Positions 6,792 through 15,053 of a DNA stretch of 38,159 nucleotides are shown here, piece after piece. A program made the translations under genes and the position numbers. The DNA is from Saprospiraceae bacterium. Lineage in GTDB: Bacteria > Bacteroidota > Bacteroidia > Chitinophagales > Saprospiraceae. Each line of letters starts with the position of its first letter. The stretch's first letter is position 1. The DNA lies in NCBI GenBank assembly GCA_020628855.1, contig JAHDEL010000030.1:1-38159 (forward strand), read 5' to 3'. Below the pieces are notes generated by a model. It saw only the letters and a list, made by a program, of their open reading frames with translations, had not been told where the DNA came from and ran no database searches.

Positions 6792-7886
6792 ATGGCAGGA
6801 AGTAGTTTTGGTAAAGCATTTATAGTTTCAACATTTGGCGAATCACATGGTTCAGGAATTGGTGTAGTAATTGACGGATGTCCCGCAGGTTTGAATATTG
6901 ATCAAGAATTCATCCAAAGCCAATTGGATAGACGCAAACCAGGTCAAAGTCATATCTCTACTCCTAGGAGTGAGAAAGATAAACTACAAATTCTTTCGGG
7001 GGTATTGAATGACATTTCGACTGGTGCTCCGATTGCAATTTGGATAGGAAATTTTGATCAACATTCTCAAGATTACGATCATATCAAGCAAGCTTTTCGT
7101 CCTTCTCATGCAGATTATACTTATTTTCAAAAATATGGTTTACGAGATCATCGTGGAGGAGGTCGATCATCAGCAAGAGAAACTGCAGCACGAGTTGCTG
7201 CTGGATCAATCGCTGCATTACTTTGTCGTCATTTTGGGATTACTATTCTTGGATATGTCTCTAGTATAGGGAATATTGCTCTCACTAAGTATGTATTCGA
7301 ATGCACCCTTGACAAAGTTGATCAGACTCCCGTTAGATGTCCTGACCTTGAGTTAGCGAAGCTTATGGAGAAGAATATCATTGAGGCTAAAGAGAAAGGT
7401 GACTCTTTAGGTGGTAACATACATTGTATTATTGAAGGTGTAAAGCCAGGTCTCGGAGAACCCGTATTTGACAGATTGGAGGCTGATTTAGCAAAAGCAA
7501 TGCTAAGTATAAATGCAGTTAAAGCTTTCGAAATTGGGAGTGGGTTTGCAGGAACCACCCAATATGGTTCTGAACACAATGATCCGTTCACAACAACTGA
7601 GGATGGAAGTGTACGCACAACCTCAAATAATAGCGGTGGTGTCCAAGGTGGAATTAGCAATGGCATGCCAATATATTTCAGGGTTGGTTTTAAGCCCACA
7701 TCAACAATTTTACAAAGCCAACAAAGTATAAATGAAAAAGGAGAAGCCATTACAATTGAAGGCAAAGGAAGACATGATCCCTGTGTCGTACCAAGAGCCG
7801 TGCCTATAGTAGAGTCGATGGCTGCATTGGTGATAGCTGACCATGTTTTACGAAATAGAACAAGTAGGCTTGATATTATGTTATAA
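6792..7886 (+). CDS. aroC: Chorismate synthase
   Basis: Converts 5-enolpyruvylshikimate-3-phosphate to chorismate with reduced FMN, the last step of the shikimate pathway. The 364-residue protein has the family signatures: FGESHG near the N-terminus, DHRGGGRSSARETAARVA in the middle, and RHDPCVVPRAVPIVE near the C-terminus. The start is the ATG giving MAGSSFGKAF, immediately before the conserved FGESHG region. The next gene begins 5 nt after its stop, so it heads a two-gene unit with the VWA protein. No other aromatic pathway gene is in the window. Confidence 0.96.
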   Translation: MAGSSFGKAFIVSTFGESHGSGIGVVIDGCPAGLNIDQEFIQSQLDRRKPGQSHISTPRSEKDKLQILSGVLNDISTGAPIAIWIGNFDQHSQDYDHIKQAFRPSHADYTYFQKYGLRDHRGGGRSSARETAARVAAGSIAALLCRHFGITILGYVSSIGNIALTKYVFECTLDKVDQTPVRCPDLELAKLMEKNIIEAKEKGDSLGGNIHCIIEGVKPGLGEPVFDRLEADLAKAMLSINAVKAFEIGSGFAGTTQYGSEHNDPFTTTEDGSVRTTSNNSGGVQGGISNGMPIYFRVGFKPTSTILQSQQSINEKGEAITIEGKGRHDPCVVPRAVPIVESMAALVIADHVLRNRTSRLDIML

Positions 7887-7891
7887 GACCA

Positions 7892-8992
7892 ATGAAAGGC
7901 TATAGATTTAGTAAATACATAAATAAGGCTGAAGAAGGCACTTTGTTTGATCAATTATTCAAGTTGTTTCAACAGCTGTTATATTATACATCAGGGAATG
8001 TAGGAGAAGCATTAAGTTGGTTAACTCAACTTGACCAAGAGCATAACTTGACTACACCTGAATATGGTATAGCAGATTTCATTAATGACCTGAAGCAAAA
8101 GGGTTATATCACTGATGATCAAGAGTTAAATACTTCAGGATATAATCCAACATCAAAGCTAGAGCTTACCTTGAGGAGGACAGCTCTTGACGAAATATTT
8201 GATCAATTAAAGAAGTCGAAATCTGGAGATCACATTACCCCAATATCTGGTAAAGGTGATGAATTTACCTCTGAACTCAAGCCTTATGAATTTGGAGACC
8301 CTTTAGATAAGATTTCGATATCAGAATCGCTAAAAAATGCCCAGATTAATCATGGCATTTCTCAATTCAAACTTACTCAAGATGACTTAGTGGTTCATGA
8401 AACTTATTATAAATCTCAGACCAGTACAGTCTTGATGATAGATATCTCTCATAGTATGATACTCTATGGAGAAGATAGAATCACTCCAGCAAAGAAAGTG
8501 GCAATGGCGCTGAGTGAACTGATTACGACACGTTATCCAAAAGACACTTTGGATATTATAGTGTTTGGTAATGATAGTTGGAAAATTGAAATTAAAGACC
8601 TCCCTTATTTACAAGTAGGCCCTTACCATACTAACACAGTTGCTGGATTGGAGTTGGCGATGAATATCCTTCGAAAAAGACAGAATCCCAATAAGCAGAT
8701 TATGATGATCACTGATGGTAAACCAACTTGTATCAAACGAGGTAAAAAGTATTATAAGAATAGTTTTGGTCTAGATAGAAAAATCCTGAGCAGGACTTTA
8801 GGATTGGGTGTGAAATGTAGAAAATTGGGTATCCCCATTACCACATTTATGATTGCTAGAGATCCATATTTAGTGCAATTCGTCGATAAATTCACTAAAG
8901 CAAATAACGGTAAGGCATTCTATAGTTCTTTGAGTGGCCTTGGAGAATTTATTTTTATGGACTACAAAACAAATAAGAGAAAACGGAGATAA
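7892..8992 (+). CDS. VWA-domain protein, cytoplasmic
   Basis: A 366-residue protein with no signal peptide or membrane segment. The N-terminal half (1-175) is helical and unassigned. From about 178 it carries a von Willebrand factor A domain with a complete MIDAS: D184-I-S186-H-S188, a Thr near 249, and ITDGKPT with D275. Proteins of this layout usually work with a MoxR or Mg-chelatase-like AAA ATPase to remodel or metallate a partner, but no such ATPase is next door. It starts 5 nt after aroC and converges with proC, 12 nt away. The link with chorismate synthase looks like operon sharing rather than shared pathway. Confidence 0.8.
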   Translation: MKGYRFSKYINKAEEGTLFDQLFKLFQQLLYYTSGNVGEALSWLTQLDQEHNLTTPEYGIADFINDLKQKGYITDDQELNTSGYNPTSKLELTLRRTALDEIFDQLKKSKSGDHITPISGKGDEFTSELKPYEFGDPLDKISISESLKNAQINHGISQFKLTQDDLVVHETYYKSQTSTVLMIDISHSMILYGEDRITPAKKVAMALSELITTRYPKDTLDIIVFGNDSWKIEIKDLPYLQVGPYHTNTVAGLELAMNILRKRQNPNKQIMMITDGKPTCIKRGKKYYKNSFGLDRKILSRTLGLGVKCRKLGIPITTFMIARDPYLVQFVDKFTKANNGKAFYSSLSGLGEFIFMDYKTNKRKRR

Positions 8993-9004
8993 TTATCACT
9001 TGCC

Positions 9005-9811
9005 TTAGGCGTTGCCGCCCAGCTCTACAGCTCTTTCGTATGCCTTTTGGATGCCTTGAATGATATTCTCATCTAGATTTACTGTGTTAAAATACTGCAT
9101 TGCTGCCTCGGTGGTTCCTCCTCGTGATGCTACTCTATCAATCCATTCGTTACAATTCTTACTTGAGCTTTTGTATAGTCCAAGAGATCCTAGAAAAGTC
9201 TGGACAACTAATGTCTCAGCAAAATGATTTTCAAGACCAGATGCTTTGGCTGCTTTAATCATTGCTTCCATAAAGTAAAAAATATATGCTGGCCCTGAAC
9301 CTGAAATGGCTGTGGCAACATCTATTTTTGATTCTTCTCCAACATTCAAAGTCTTACCTGTAGTTGCCAACAAATTCTGCACAGCCCCTTGCTCAAACCT
9401 TGTAACCTCTTCAGTGCATGTAAATGCTGTCATACCTTGGCCTATTTGTGATGGCAAATTTGGCATTGCTCTGATAATCTTAGAAGCACCTAACCCTTCC
9501 TTAATTTGGTTGATTGAAATTCCAGCCATTATACTGAGAATTACCTGACTAGGATCAATATATTCTTTGATCACTTCGAAAAGTGCAGGAACATCTTGGG
9601 GTTTTACAGCTAATACGATTAACTCAGCATTCTTTAGAGAATCTGGCTCTGTGACAATTTTACCAAGCTGAAGAGACTTTAAGTGCTCTACTCTTTCTCC
9701 TTGGTTCTTTTCAAGGATGATCAACTGATTAGCCGTAACAACTCTAGAGTTTATGAAAGCTTGTGCGAAGGTCAAACCCATGTTACCTCCACCTACAATA
9801 ATGATCTTCAT
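9005..9811 (-). CDS. proC: Pyrroline-5-carboxylate reductase
   Basis: Reduces pyrroline-5-carboxylate to proline with NAD(P)H in the cytoplasm. The 268 residues match the family length. The Rossmann loop GGGNMG is at 7-12; LAVKPQ and IRAMPNLP follow in the NAD-binding domain. The C-terminal dimer domain has SGSGPAYIFYFMEA and RGGTTEAAM, the conserved active-site region. It follows the HU/SPOR gene on the same strand with only 11 nt between, so the two are probably co-transcribed. Confidence 0.95.
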   Translation of the reverse strand: MKIIIVGGGNMGLTFAQAFINSRVVTANQLIILEKNQGERVEHLKSLQLGKIVTEPDSLKNAELIVLAVKPQDVPALFEVIKEYIDPSQVILSIMAGISINQIKEGLGASKIIRAMPNLPSQIGQGMTAFTCTEEVTRFEQGAVQNLLATTGKTLNVGEESKIDVATAISGSGPAYIFYFMEAMIKAAKASGLENHFAETLVVQTFLGSLGLYKSSSKNCNEWIDRVASRGGTTEAAMQYFNTVNLDENIIQGIQKAYERAVELGGNA

Positions 9812-9822
9812 TGGAATTGAAT

Positions 9823-11013
9823 TTAAATTGATAAGTCAGGAACCAAGTACCAAGCGCTTTTACTTAGCTTAGCCCTTACTTCTTCTATGTATAGATCTAG
9901 GTTCAGGTCAGGATCATTACATGGAAAAGCAAATCCAACTCTGATATAGTAACCATACTTCTCGGTGTAGACTTCATATCCCATGGCCCTAATCTTTGCG
10001 GCCATGTCATCAATATTCTCTTCAAGCATATATGACCCAGCGATTATAATACATTCGTCCGGTCTTACCATTTCTTGAGGAGCAGTTTCTTTCTGAGTTG
10101 TCTTTTCTTTAGCTGTATTCGTTGGTATTTCCTTTTCTTCTGCTGTGTTCATTTCCTCGTCTGCTGAATCAGACTGTTCAATCGAATCAACTTGAATAGT
10201 TTCATTATCAACATTTTCATCAATATGCTGACTGACAGTAGATTGATCATCAGATTGCTTTGCAAACTGAATAAACTTGGTGATACCGAAATAGACTGCA
10301 CCCAGTGTTAACAGCAACAATATCCAAGGCAAAAATCTAGACAGGAAACTTTCATCTTCTTCATAGACGAATTCTTGAATTGGTTTTTCTTTGCTTTTTG
10401 CCGGTTCGCTCTTATCAAAATCGAGTCGAGCATGATCCTGTACTCGTTCTGCAGATAATTTATCTTGTACAACCTCTTTCTTAACATCAAGCACTTCTTT
10501 ATTTTCAATAACTTTCTCTGCTTCTTTAGCTGTCTTTGTAGGAGGTGCTATTGGAGTAAGTTGTTCTTTAGCATTTGTTTGTTCTGCCTTCTTATCCCTC
10601 AAAAGAGGATTAAGATCTATATTAGGCAATGTTCTATTCAATATTCTCTCTAACTGCTCAGAAAGCTCAAAAGTGATATTATCCTCTCTTTGAGTTAGAG
10701 CACCAAGGTTCTTTAAGTTTACTTGATCAAAATTGAGAAGACCGTTAATTACCTTATTCGAAAATATGGAGACCACCTTCTTCGCTTTATTCGGGCTAAA
10801 AGGATAAATTGATAATAACTCATCTTCAAGTGTAACATCTCCAACGATTTCTTCTGAGAAGGTGATTGATTTTTGTGGTGCTTGAAGCTCAGTTTTTCCT
10901 TTTGTTAGTATTGCGGATTGACTATTGAGAGTAAATGTACCTAGAGATTCTATCGAACAACTACCCTTCCCTAGTATTGCGTCGATGATAATATTTACTA
11001 CATTAACTTGCAT
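9823..11013 (-). CDS. HU-CCDC81-like / SPOR-domain membrane protein
   Basis: A 396-residue protein from the ATG at 11013. The N-terminal about 120 residues, with ILGKGSCSIESLGTF and an NLGALTQ repeat of the same motif, resemble the paired HU-CCDC81 domains found in Bacteroidetes, relatives of the HU/IHF fold. A charged, Glu/Lys-rich linker follows, then one membrane helix (WILLLLTLGAVYFGITKFI), a long acidic periplasmic linker, and a C-terminal SPOR domain starting CIIIAGSYML. SPOR domains bind denuded septal peptidoglycan. The layout suggests a cytoplasm-to-septum connector. An upstream in-frame ATG at 11067 was rejected because a TATATTTG promoter element lies between. Confidence 0.8.
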   Translation of the reverse strand: MQVNVVNIIIDAILGKGSCSIESLGTFTLNSQSAILTKGKTELQAPQKSITFSEEIVGDVTLEDELLSIYPFSPNKAKKVVSIFSNKVINGLLNFDQVNLKNLGALTQREDNITFELSEQLERILNRTLPNIDLNPLLRDKKAEQTNAKEQLTPIAPPTKTAKEAEKVIENKEVLDVKKEVVQDKLSAERVQDHARLDFDKSEPAKSKEKPIQEFVYEEDESFLSRFLPWILLLLTLGAVYFGITKFIQFAKQSDDQSTVSQHIDENVDNETIQVDSIEQSDSADEEMNTAEEKEIPTNTAKEKTTQKETAPQEMVRPDECIIIAGSYMLEENIDDMAAKIRAMGYEVYTEKYGYYIRVGFAFPCNDPDLNLDLYIEEVRAKLSKSAWYLVPDLSI

Positions 11014-11040
11014 AGCCTTTTGATTAGTAATTATTTTGCG

Positions 11041-11067
11041 CAAATATACTGAAAATGCATTCCTCAA
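11041..11067 (-). promoter_or_regulatory. Promoter for the HU/SPOR-proC unit
   Basis: Minus-strand TATATTTG (11041-11048) is a perfect TAnnTTTG; a TTG lies 16 nt upstream (11065-11067), slightly short of the usual spacing. Predicted start near 11036, giving about a 23-nt 5' UTR to the ATG at 11013. Confidence 0.6.
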
Positions 11068-11134
11068 GATCTTGATACTTTAACAACATTATGATCTTTT
11101 AGAAGGTTAGTATTCAATTAATATCATTGTATTT

Positions 11135-12418
11135 ATGTTAAGATCACAATCCGATGCACTTTTTGAAGAAGCTAAGAATTTCTTTCCAGGCGGCGTAAAT
11201 TCACCAGTAAGGGCATTCAAGTCTGTCCATGGATCTCCATTATTCATTACAAAGGGAAATGGCTGCAGAATTACTGATGTGGACAACAATGAATATATAG
11301 ATTTCTGTTGCTCTTGGGGGCCTCTCATCTTAGGACACAATAATGAACAAGTTAGGAATGCAATTGTAGATACAGTTCAACATGGGACTACCTTTGGTAC
11401 GCCTACCGCCATAGGAAATGCAATCGGCAAATTGATTCTGGATAATAACAAGTACATTGAGAAATTGCGATTTGTCAGTTCTGGAACAGAAGCAGTCATG
11501 TCAGCTATTAGATTAGCCAGAGGCTACACTAAGAAAAACAAGATCATTAAATTCGAAGGGTGCTACCATGGCCATGTAGATTCTCTTCTCGTAAAAGCTG
11601 GTTCTGGATTGGCCACATTTGGTGAAAGCACATCTGCAGGAATTCCTCAAAGTTTTGCTTCTGAGACTCTTGTAGTAAAATTGAATGACATACAAACTCT
11701 TCAGCAAGTAATGGAGACTCATGATGATATCGCAGCTATCATCATAGAACCAATACCCGCCAATAATGGATTACTATTACAAGACGCTGATTACATTTCA
11801 GGTTTGAGACAGCTTTGCGACACCCATGGTGTGCTTTTAATTTTTGATGAGGTCATTTCAGGCTTTCGTGTTGGTTTTGAAGGCGCAGCAGCACATTACC
11901 AAGTGAAACCGGACATCATCACCTATGGTAAAATCATCGGAGGCGGAATGCCTGTTGGAGCCTATGGAGGAAGCGCAGAAATCATGTCATGTATCGCACC
12001 TGATGGACCGGTTTATCAAGCAGGTACTTTATCTGCGAATCCTGTAACATTGGCAGCTGGTCTTGCTACTTTAACTCAATTGCTTGAGCCTAGTTTTTAT
12101 TCTGATCTTTTGAATAAAACAAAATATTTTACCAGTCTAATTACAACCCATATAGAACGATCGAGCTACCCAATGCAGATCGTTACTGTAGGTTCGATTT
12201 TTTGGTTGGCATTTTCTAAAGAACGTATTAAGAGCAGTGATCAGATTGATGCAGCATCTATGGATTATTTCAAAAAGCTTCATGGATTGCTTTTGGAATC
12301 AGGGGTGTATTTAGGACCTTCTGGATATGAAGTGGGATTTGTGTCCGCAGCACATCAAAAATCAGATTTAGAACAAGCTGCACACATTATTAATTCTTCA
12401 ATTGATACATTGTTCTAG
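11135..12418 (+). CDS. hemL: Glutamate-1-semialdehyde 2,1-aminomutase
   Basis: PLP enzyme of the C5 heme pathway making 5-aminolevulinate from glutamate-1-semialdehyde. The 427 residues match the family. The N-terminus FFPGGVNSPVRAF, the segment VSSGTEAVMSAIRLARG, the IFDEVISGFR region, and the PLP lysine K266 in TYGKIIGGG are all diagnostic. The ATG chosen is the only one upstream of the conserved N-terminus. The next gene, a histidine kinase, begins 6 nt after its stop, so transcription probably continues. The rest of the heme pathway is not in the window. Confidence 0.96.
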   Translation: MLRSQSDALFEEAKNFFPGGVNSPVRAFKSVHGSPLFITKGNGCRITDVDNNEYIDFCCSWGPLILGHNNEQVRNAIVDTVQHGTTFGTPTAIGNAIGKLILDNNKYIEKLRFVSSGTEAVMSAIRLARGYTKKNKIIKFEGCYHGHVDSLLVKAGSGLATFGESTSAGIPQSFASETLVVKLNDIQTLQQVMETHDDIAAIIIEPIPANNGLLLQDADYISGLRQLCDTHGVLLIFDEVISGFRVGFEGAAAHYQVKPDIITYGKIIGGGMPVGAYGGSAEIMSCIAPDGPVYQAGTLSANPVTLAAGLATLTQLLEPSFYSDLLNKTKYFTSLITTHIERSSYPMQIVTVGSIFWLAFSKERIKSSDQIDAASMDYFKKLHGLLLESGVYLGPSGYEVGFVSAAHQKSDLEQAAHIINSSIDTLF

Positions 12419-12424
12419 AATACC

Positions 12425-13351
12425 ATGGGCAAGAACTCCAATATTCGCTTTGTTTCATTTTTAGTCATTTTCTACATGCTTGCGGCAATTATTTGGTGGG
12501 CTGTACTTCTTAATAGACAGAATGAAATGTTGAATGAGTTGAACCATAACAAGAGTTCTATCGCGACAATGACTGACTATGATTACTCAACTGTAAAGAC
12601 GATGATTCAAGGTGAAGCTGTAGTGTTTTGTTTGGCTTTGATTATTGGTATATGGCTGATTTACAGAAGTTATAATCAAGCTTTAGTGGTAGCAAGACAA
12701 AAGAATAACTTTTTACTTTCTGTAACTCATGAATTAAAAAGTCCCTTGACAGGCATTTCACTAAATGTAGAGGCATTAAAACACGATAAATCATTAGATC
12801 AAGGTCAAATTACAAGTCTCGAATTCATTGAGAAAGAAACTCTCAGGCTGGACAGATTAATCTCGAATATACTCAAGGCAACTCCATCATCTCTCGTAAG
12901 AAAACCTAAAGCATTACATGACTTTAGTAGTGATGTCGAAACAATTATCCAAACAGAATATAGCTCATATAACATTGAGTTGGAAAAATCTCTTCATCCC
13001 ATCAAGCTTGAATACAATAAAGAAGACCTCCAGATTATACTTACAAACTTGATTGATAATGCAATAAAATATAGCAAGGACACTGCAAAAGTTAAAGTCT
13101 TGTTGGAAGAGCATGACTCTTCAATTTCTCTTTCAGTGTTTGATAATGCAGCAATAATCCCAAGTCAAGAACAGAAACTTATATTTCAGCAATTCTATAG
13201 AATTGGTAATGAAGAAACAAGATCTTCCAAAGGAGTTGGGCTTGGCCTCTATCTTGTAAAGCAAACTCTGGATGCTATGGGTGGTTCAATAGCAATTAAT
13301 ACTAGTAGCTTTGGAAATGTCTTCCAAGTTAATTTGAAGAAGAATGATTAA
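12425..13351 (+). CDS. Sensor histidine kinase, two-TM
   Basis: A 308-residue inner-membrane kinase. Membrane helices at about 9-29 and 65-84 flank a short periplasmic loop of some 35 residues, too small for a classical ligand domain, so the stimulus may be sensed in the membrane. The HisKA domain has the phospho-acceptor H102 in SVTHELKSPL. The ATPase domain has the N box ILTNLIDNAIKYS, a somewhat unusual D box (SVFDNAAIIP, lacking the usual D-x-G-x-G glycines), and the G box GVGLGLYLVK. Its last 8 bases overlap the response regulator start, so the two form a pair. It follows hemL by 6 nt; the target genes are unknown. Confidence 0.92.
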   Translation: MGKNSNIRFVSFLVIFYMLAAIIWWAVLLNRQNEMLNELNHNKSSIATMTDYDYSTVKTMIQGEAVVFCLALIIGIWLIYRSYNQALVVARQKNNFLLSVTHELKSPLTGISLNVEALKHDKSLDQGQITSLEFIEKETLRLDRLISNILKATPSSLVRKPKALHDFSSDVETIIQTEYSSYNIELEKSLHPIKLEYNKEDLQIILTNLIDNAIKYSKDTAKVKVLLEEHDSSISLSVFDNAAIIPSQEQKLIFQQFYRIGNEETRSSKGVGLGLYLVKQTLDAMGGSIAINTSSFGNVFQVNLKKND

Positions 13352-14039
13352 TTCTAGGAAGATTCTCATTGTTGAGGACGAGGAGTCCATTCGTTATCCT
13401 GTTACTTCATTATTAAATAGAGAGGGTTATCTTGTAACAGAAGCATGTGATGGTAAGGAGGCAATCTCTTGTTTGAAAGCAAAGGCTTTCGATCTCATCA
13501 TTCTTGACCTCATGCTTCCACATCTTTCAGGAGAAGAAGTATTGCGTTATTTATCCCAATCGAATATCGATAGTCCTACAATTATCATTTCAGCCAAAAT
13601 AACTCCTGAAGATCGTATTGCAGGCTTACGTCTTGGTGCCATAGATTATGTCATAAAACCGTTTCTTTTCGAAGAGTTACTTTTGAAAGTCAATCGATTG
13701 ATTCAAAGAGAAACAGTGACTAACATTTTTACTTTCAGAAATGATGTCTGGGTAGATTTGAGACAATATTTGGCAAGCAATAATAATGCAGAGACAAAAC
13801 TGACTCAAAAAGAGGTGGCCATTTTAAAATACTTTCTGAATCATAAAGATGTGGTTATTTCAAGAGACGATATAATTGCTGCAGCTTGGAATTCCGAAAC
13901 ATCACCTACTTTAAGAACAGTGGATAATTTCATCACGAAACTCAGAAAGATATTCGAAATAGACCCAAAAGAACCTAAGATCTTTTTGTCAGTTAGAGGA
14001 GTTGGCTATATGTTTTCAAGTGAATCACTGTTAGAATAA
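13344..14039 (+). CDS. Response regulator, OmpR/PhoB family
   Basis: A 231-residue DNA-binding regulator. The receiver domain has the acidic pair E11-D12, the phospho-acceptor D55 in LIILDLMLP, a switch Ser at 83, and K105 in VIKPF. The C-terminal winged helix (about 135-228) has LTQKEVAILKYFLNH and ends VRGVGYMF, the standard Trans_reg_C signature. Its start overlaps the kinase gene by 8 nt, indicating coupled translation and a cognate pair. Nothing in the sequence identifies its regulon. Confidence 0.94.
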   Translation: MINSRKILIVEDEESIRYPVTSLLNREGYLVTEACDGKEAISCLKAKAFDLIILDLMLPHLSGEEVLRYLSQSNIDSPTIIISAKITPEDRIAGLRLGAIDYVIKPFLFEELLLKVNRLIQRETVTNIFTFRNDVWVDLRQYLASNNNAETKLTQKEVAILKYFLNHKDVVISRDDIIAAAWNSETSPTLRTVDNFITKLRKIFEIDPKEPKIFLSVRGVGYMFSSESLLE

Positions 14040-14051
14040 GATTGGTTAAAA

Positions 14052-14059
14052 TATATTTG
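14052..14059 (+). promoter_or_regulatory. -7 element for the TPR-like protein
   Basis: TATATTTG fits TAnnTTTG, 23 nt before the GTG start of the following gene. No clear TTG at the -33 position. Confidence 0.45.
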
Positions 14060-14082
14060 TTCTCAAATCAAATCAATTCATA

Positions 14083-15003
14083 GTGAGATCAATTCTGGTT
14101 TATTCATTAATATCCATAAGCTTTGTAACTTATTTTGCCTGTACAAGTGGCGAAACAAAAGAGCCTACAAGACTCGATAAAACAAAAGCGTCATTCGAAG
14201 AAAACAAATCGAAGTCAACCGCTTCACTTTATATTGGAGAGATACAAAAAGAAGCAATCCAAAATTCAGGATCTAAAGCTGAAGGAGTAAAATTACTCGA
14301 TCAGGGAATGGCTCTGGCTAAAGAGTATAACCTTATGCCGCAAGAAACTTCTTTGCTCTATAGCAAAATAAAAATGATGAGTGAGGATGCAGACCCTGAA
14401 GATATCTTTGGTCTTGCAACGCGGTTAAAAGCATTGGGTAAGGTTTCAGCATCTGATGTATTGTATCATGGATATATCAATAATACAGAAGGGCAATCAA
14501 AAGATGAGGCAACGGCTCAACTGAGCGCTCCAATTGCCAATATAGATACGTTTATCAATTCAATAAGGACTTCCATGTTTGACAACCCAACAAAATTTGG
14601 GTTGAATGAAATTAATGCAAGAAAATATGTTGATGCTTGCGAAGCCTATGGTATGGTATATACTGAGAGCACTCAAGCTCCTGTCTATTTATTTAATGGA
14701 GCAGAAGTAGCAAAGACACTGAGAAGCTTCAATAAAAGCTTTGGACTATTTGACTGGATAATTGACAAATACCCAAATCACCCTAAAGCAGCAACAAGTC
14801 TGTTTCTCAAAGGGTTTATCATGGAAAATGAAGTAAAGAATGTTGATCAAGCAAGGGAACTTTACAATGAATTTATTACAAAGCATCCCAACCATGAATT
14901 GAGAGATGATGTTCAATTCCTGATAGACAACCTTGGTAAAAGCGATGAAGAAATTCTAAAGATGATAGAGCAAAAACGAGATGAAAAATCATCTGGAAAA
15001 TAA
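14083..15003 (+). CDS. Exported TPR-like protein, possible lipoprotein
   Basis: A 306-residue protein starting at a GTG. An N-terminal hydrophobic stretch (3-19) ends in FVTYFACTSGE; the Cys could be lipidated, though the lipobox is poor. The rest is alpha-helical. Near the C-terminus, YPNHPKAATSLFLKGFI and ARELYNEFITKHPNHE look like two tetratricopeptide repeats of the BamD/YbgF style, which bind other envelope proteins. A terminator follows directly after the stop. Function is unknown; location in the periplasm or on the outer membrane is inferred from the N-terminus. Confidence 0.7.
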   Translation: MRSILVYSLISISFVTYFACTSGETKEPTRLDKTKASFEENKSKSTASLYIGEIQKEAIQNSGSKAEGVKLLDQGMALAKEYNLMPQETSLLYSKIKMMSEDADPEDIFGLATRLKALGKVSASDVLYHGYINNTEGQSKDEATAQLSAPIANIDTFINSIRTSMFDNPTKFGLNEINARKYVDACEAYGMVYTESTQAPVYLFNGAEVAKTLRSFNKSFGLFDWIIDKYPNHPKAATSLFLKGFIMENEVKNVDQARELYNEFITKHPNHELRDDVQFLIDNLGKSDEEILKMIEQKRDEKSSGK

Positions 15004-15040
15004 AAAAAGGCTGTCATGATGAAATGACAGCCTTTTTTTT
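15003..15040 (+). terminator. Bidirectional intrinsic terminator
   Basis: A perfect 9-bp stem, GGCTGTCAT with ATGACAGCC, around a six-base loop (15009-15032), flanked by seven A on the left and eight T on the right. It can stop both the TPR-like gene and the convergent lamin-tail gene that ends at 15054. Confidence 0.92.
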
Positions 15041-15053
15041 ATTTGTGTATTTT

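Noticed and set aside
7322-7954. A 210-codon frame on the minus strand opposite aroC
   Set aside because: Antisense to a clearly conserved gene, with no recognisable domain; a shadow frame.
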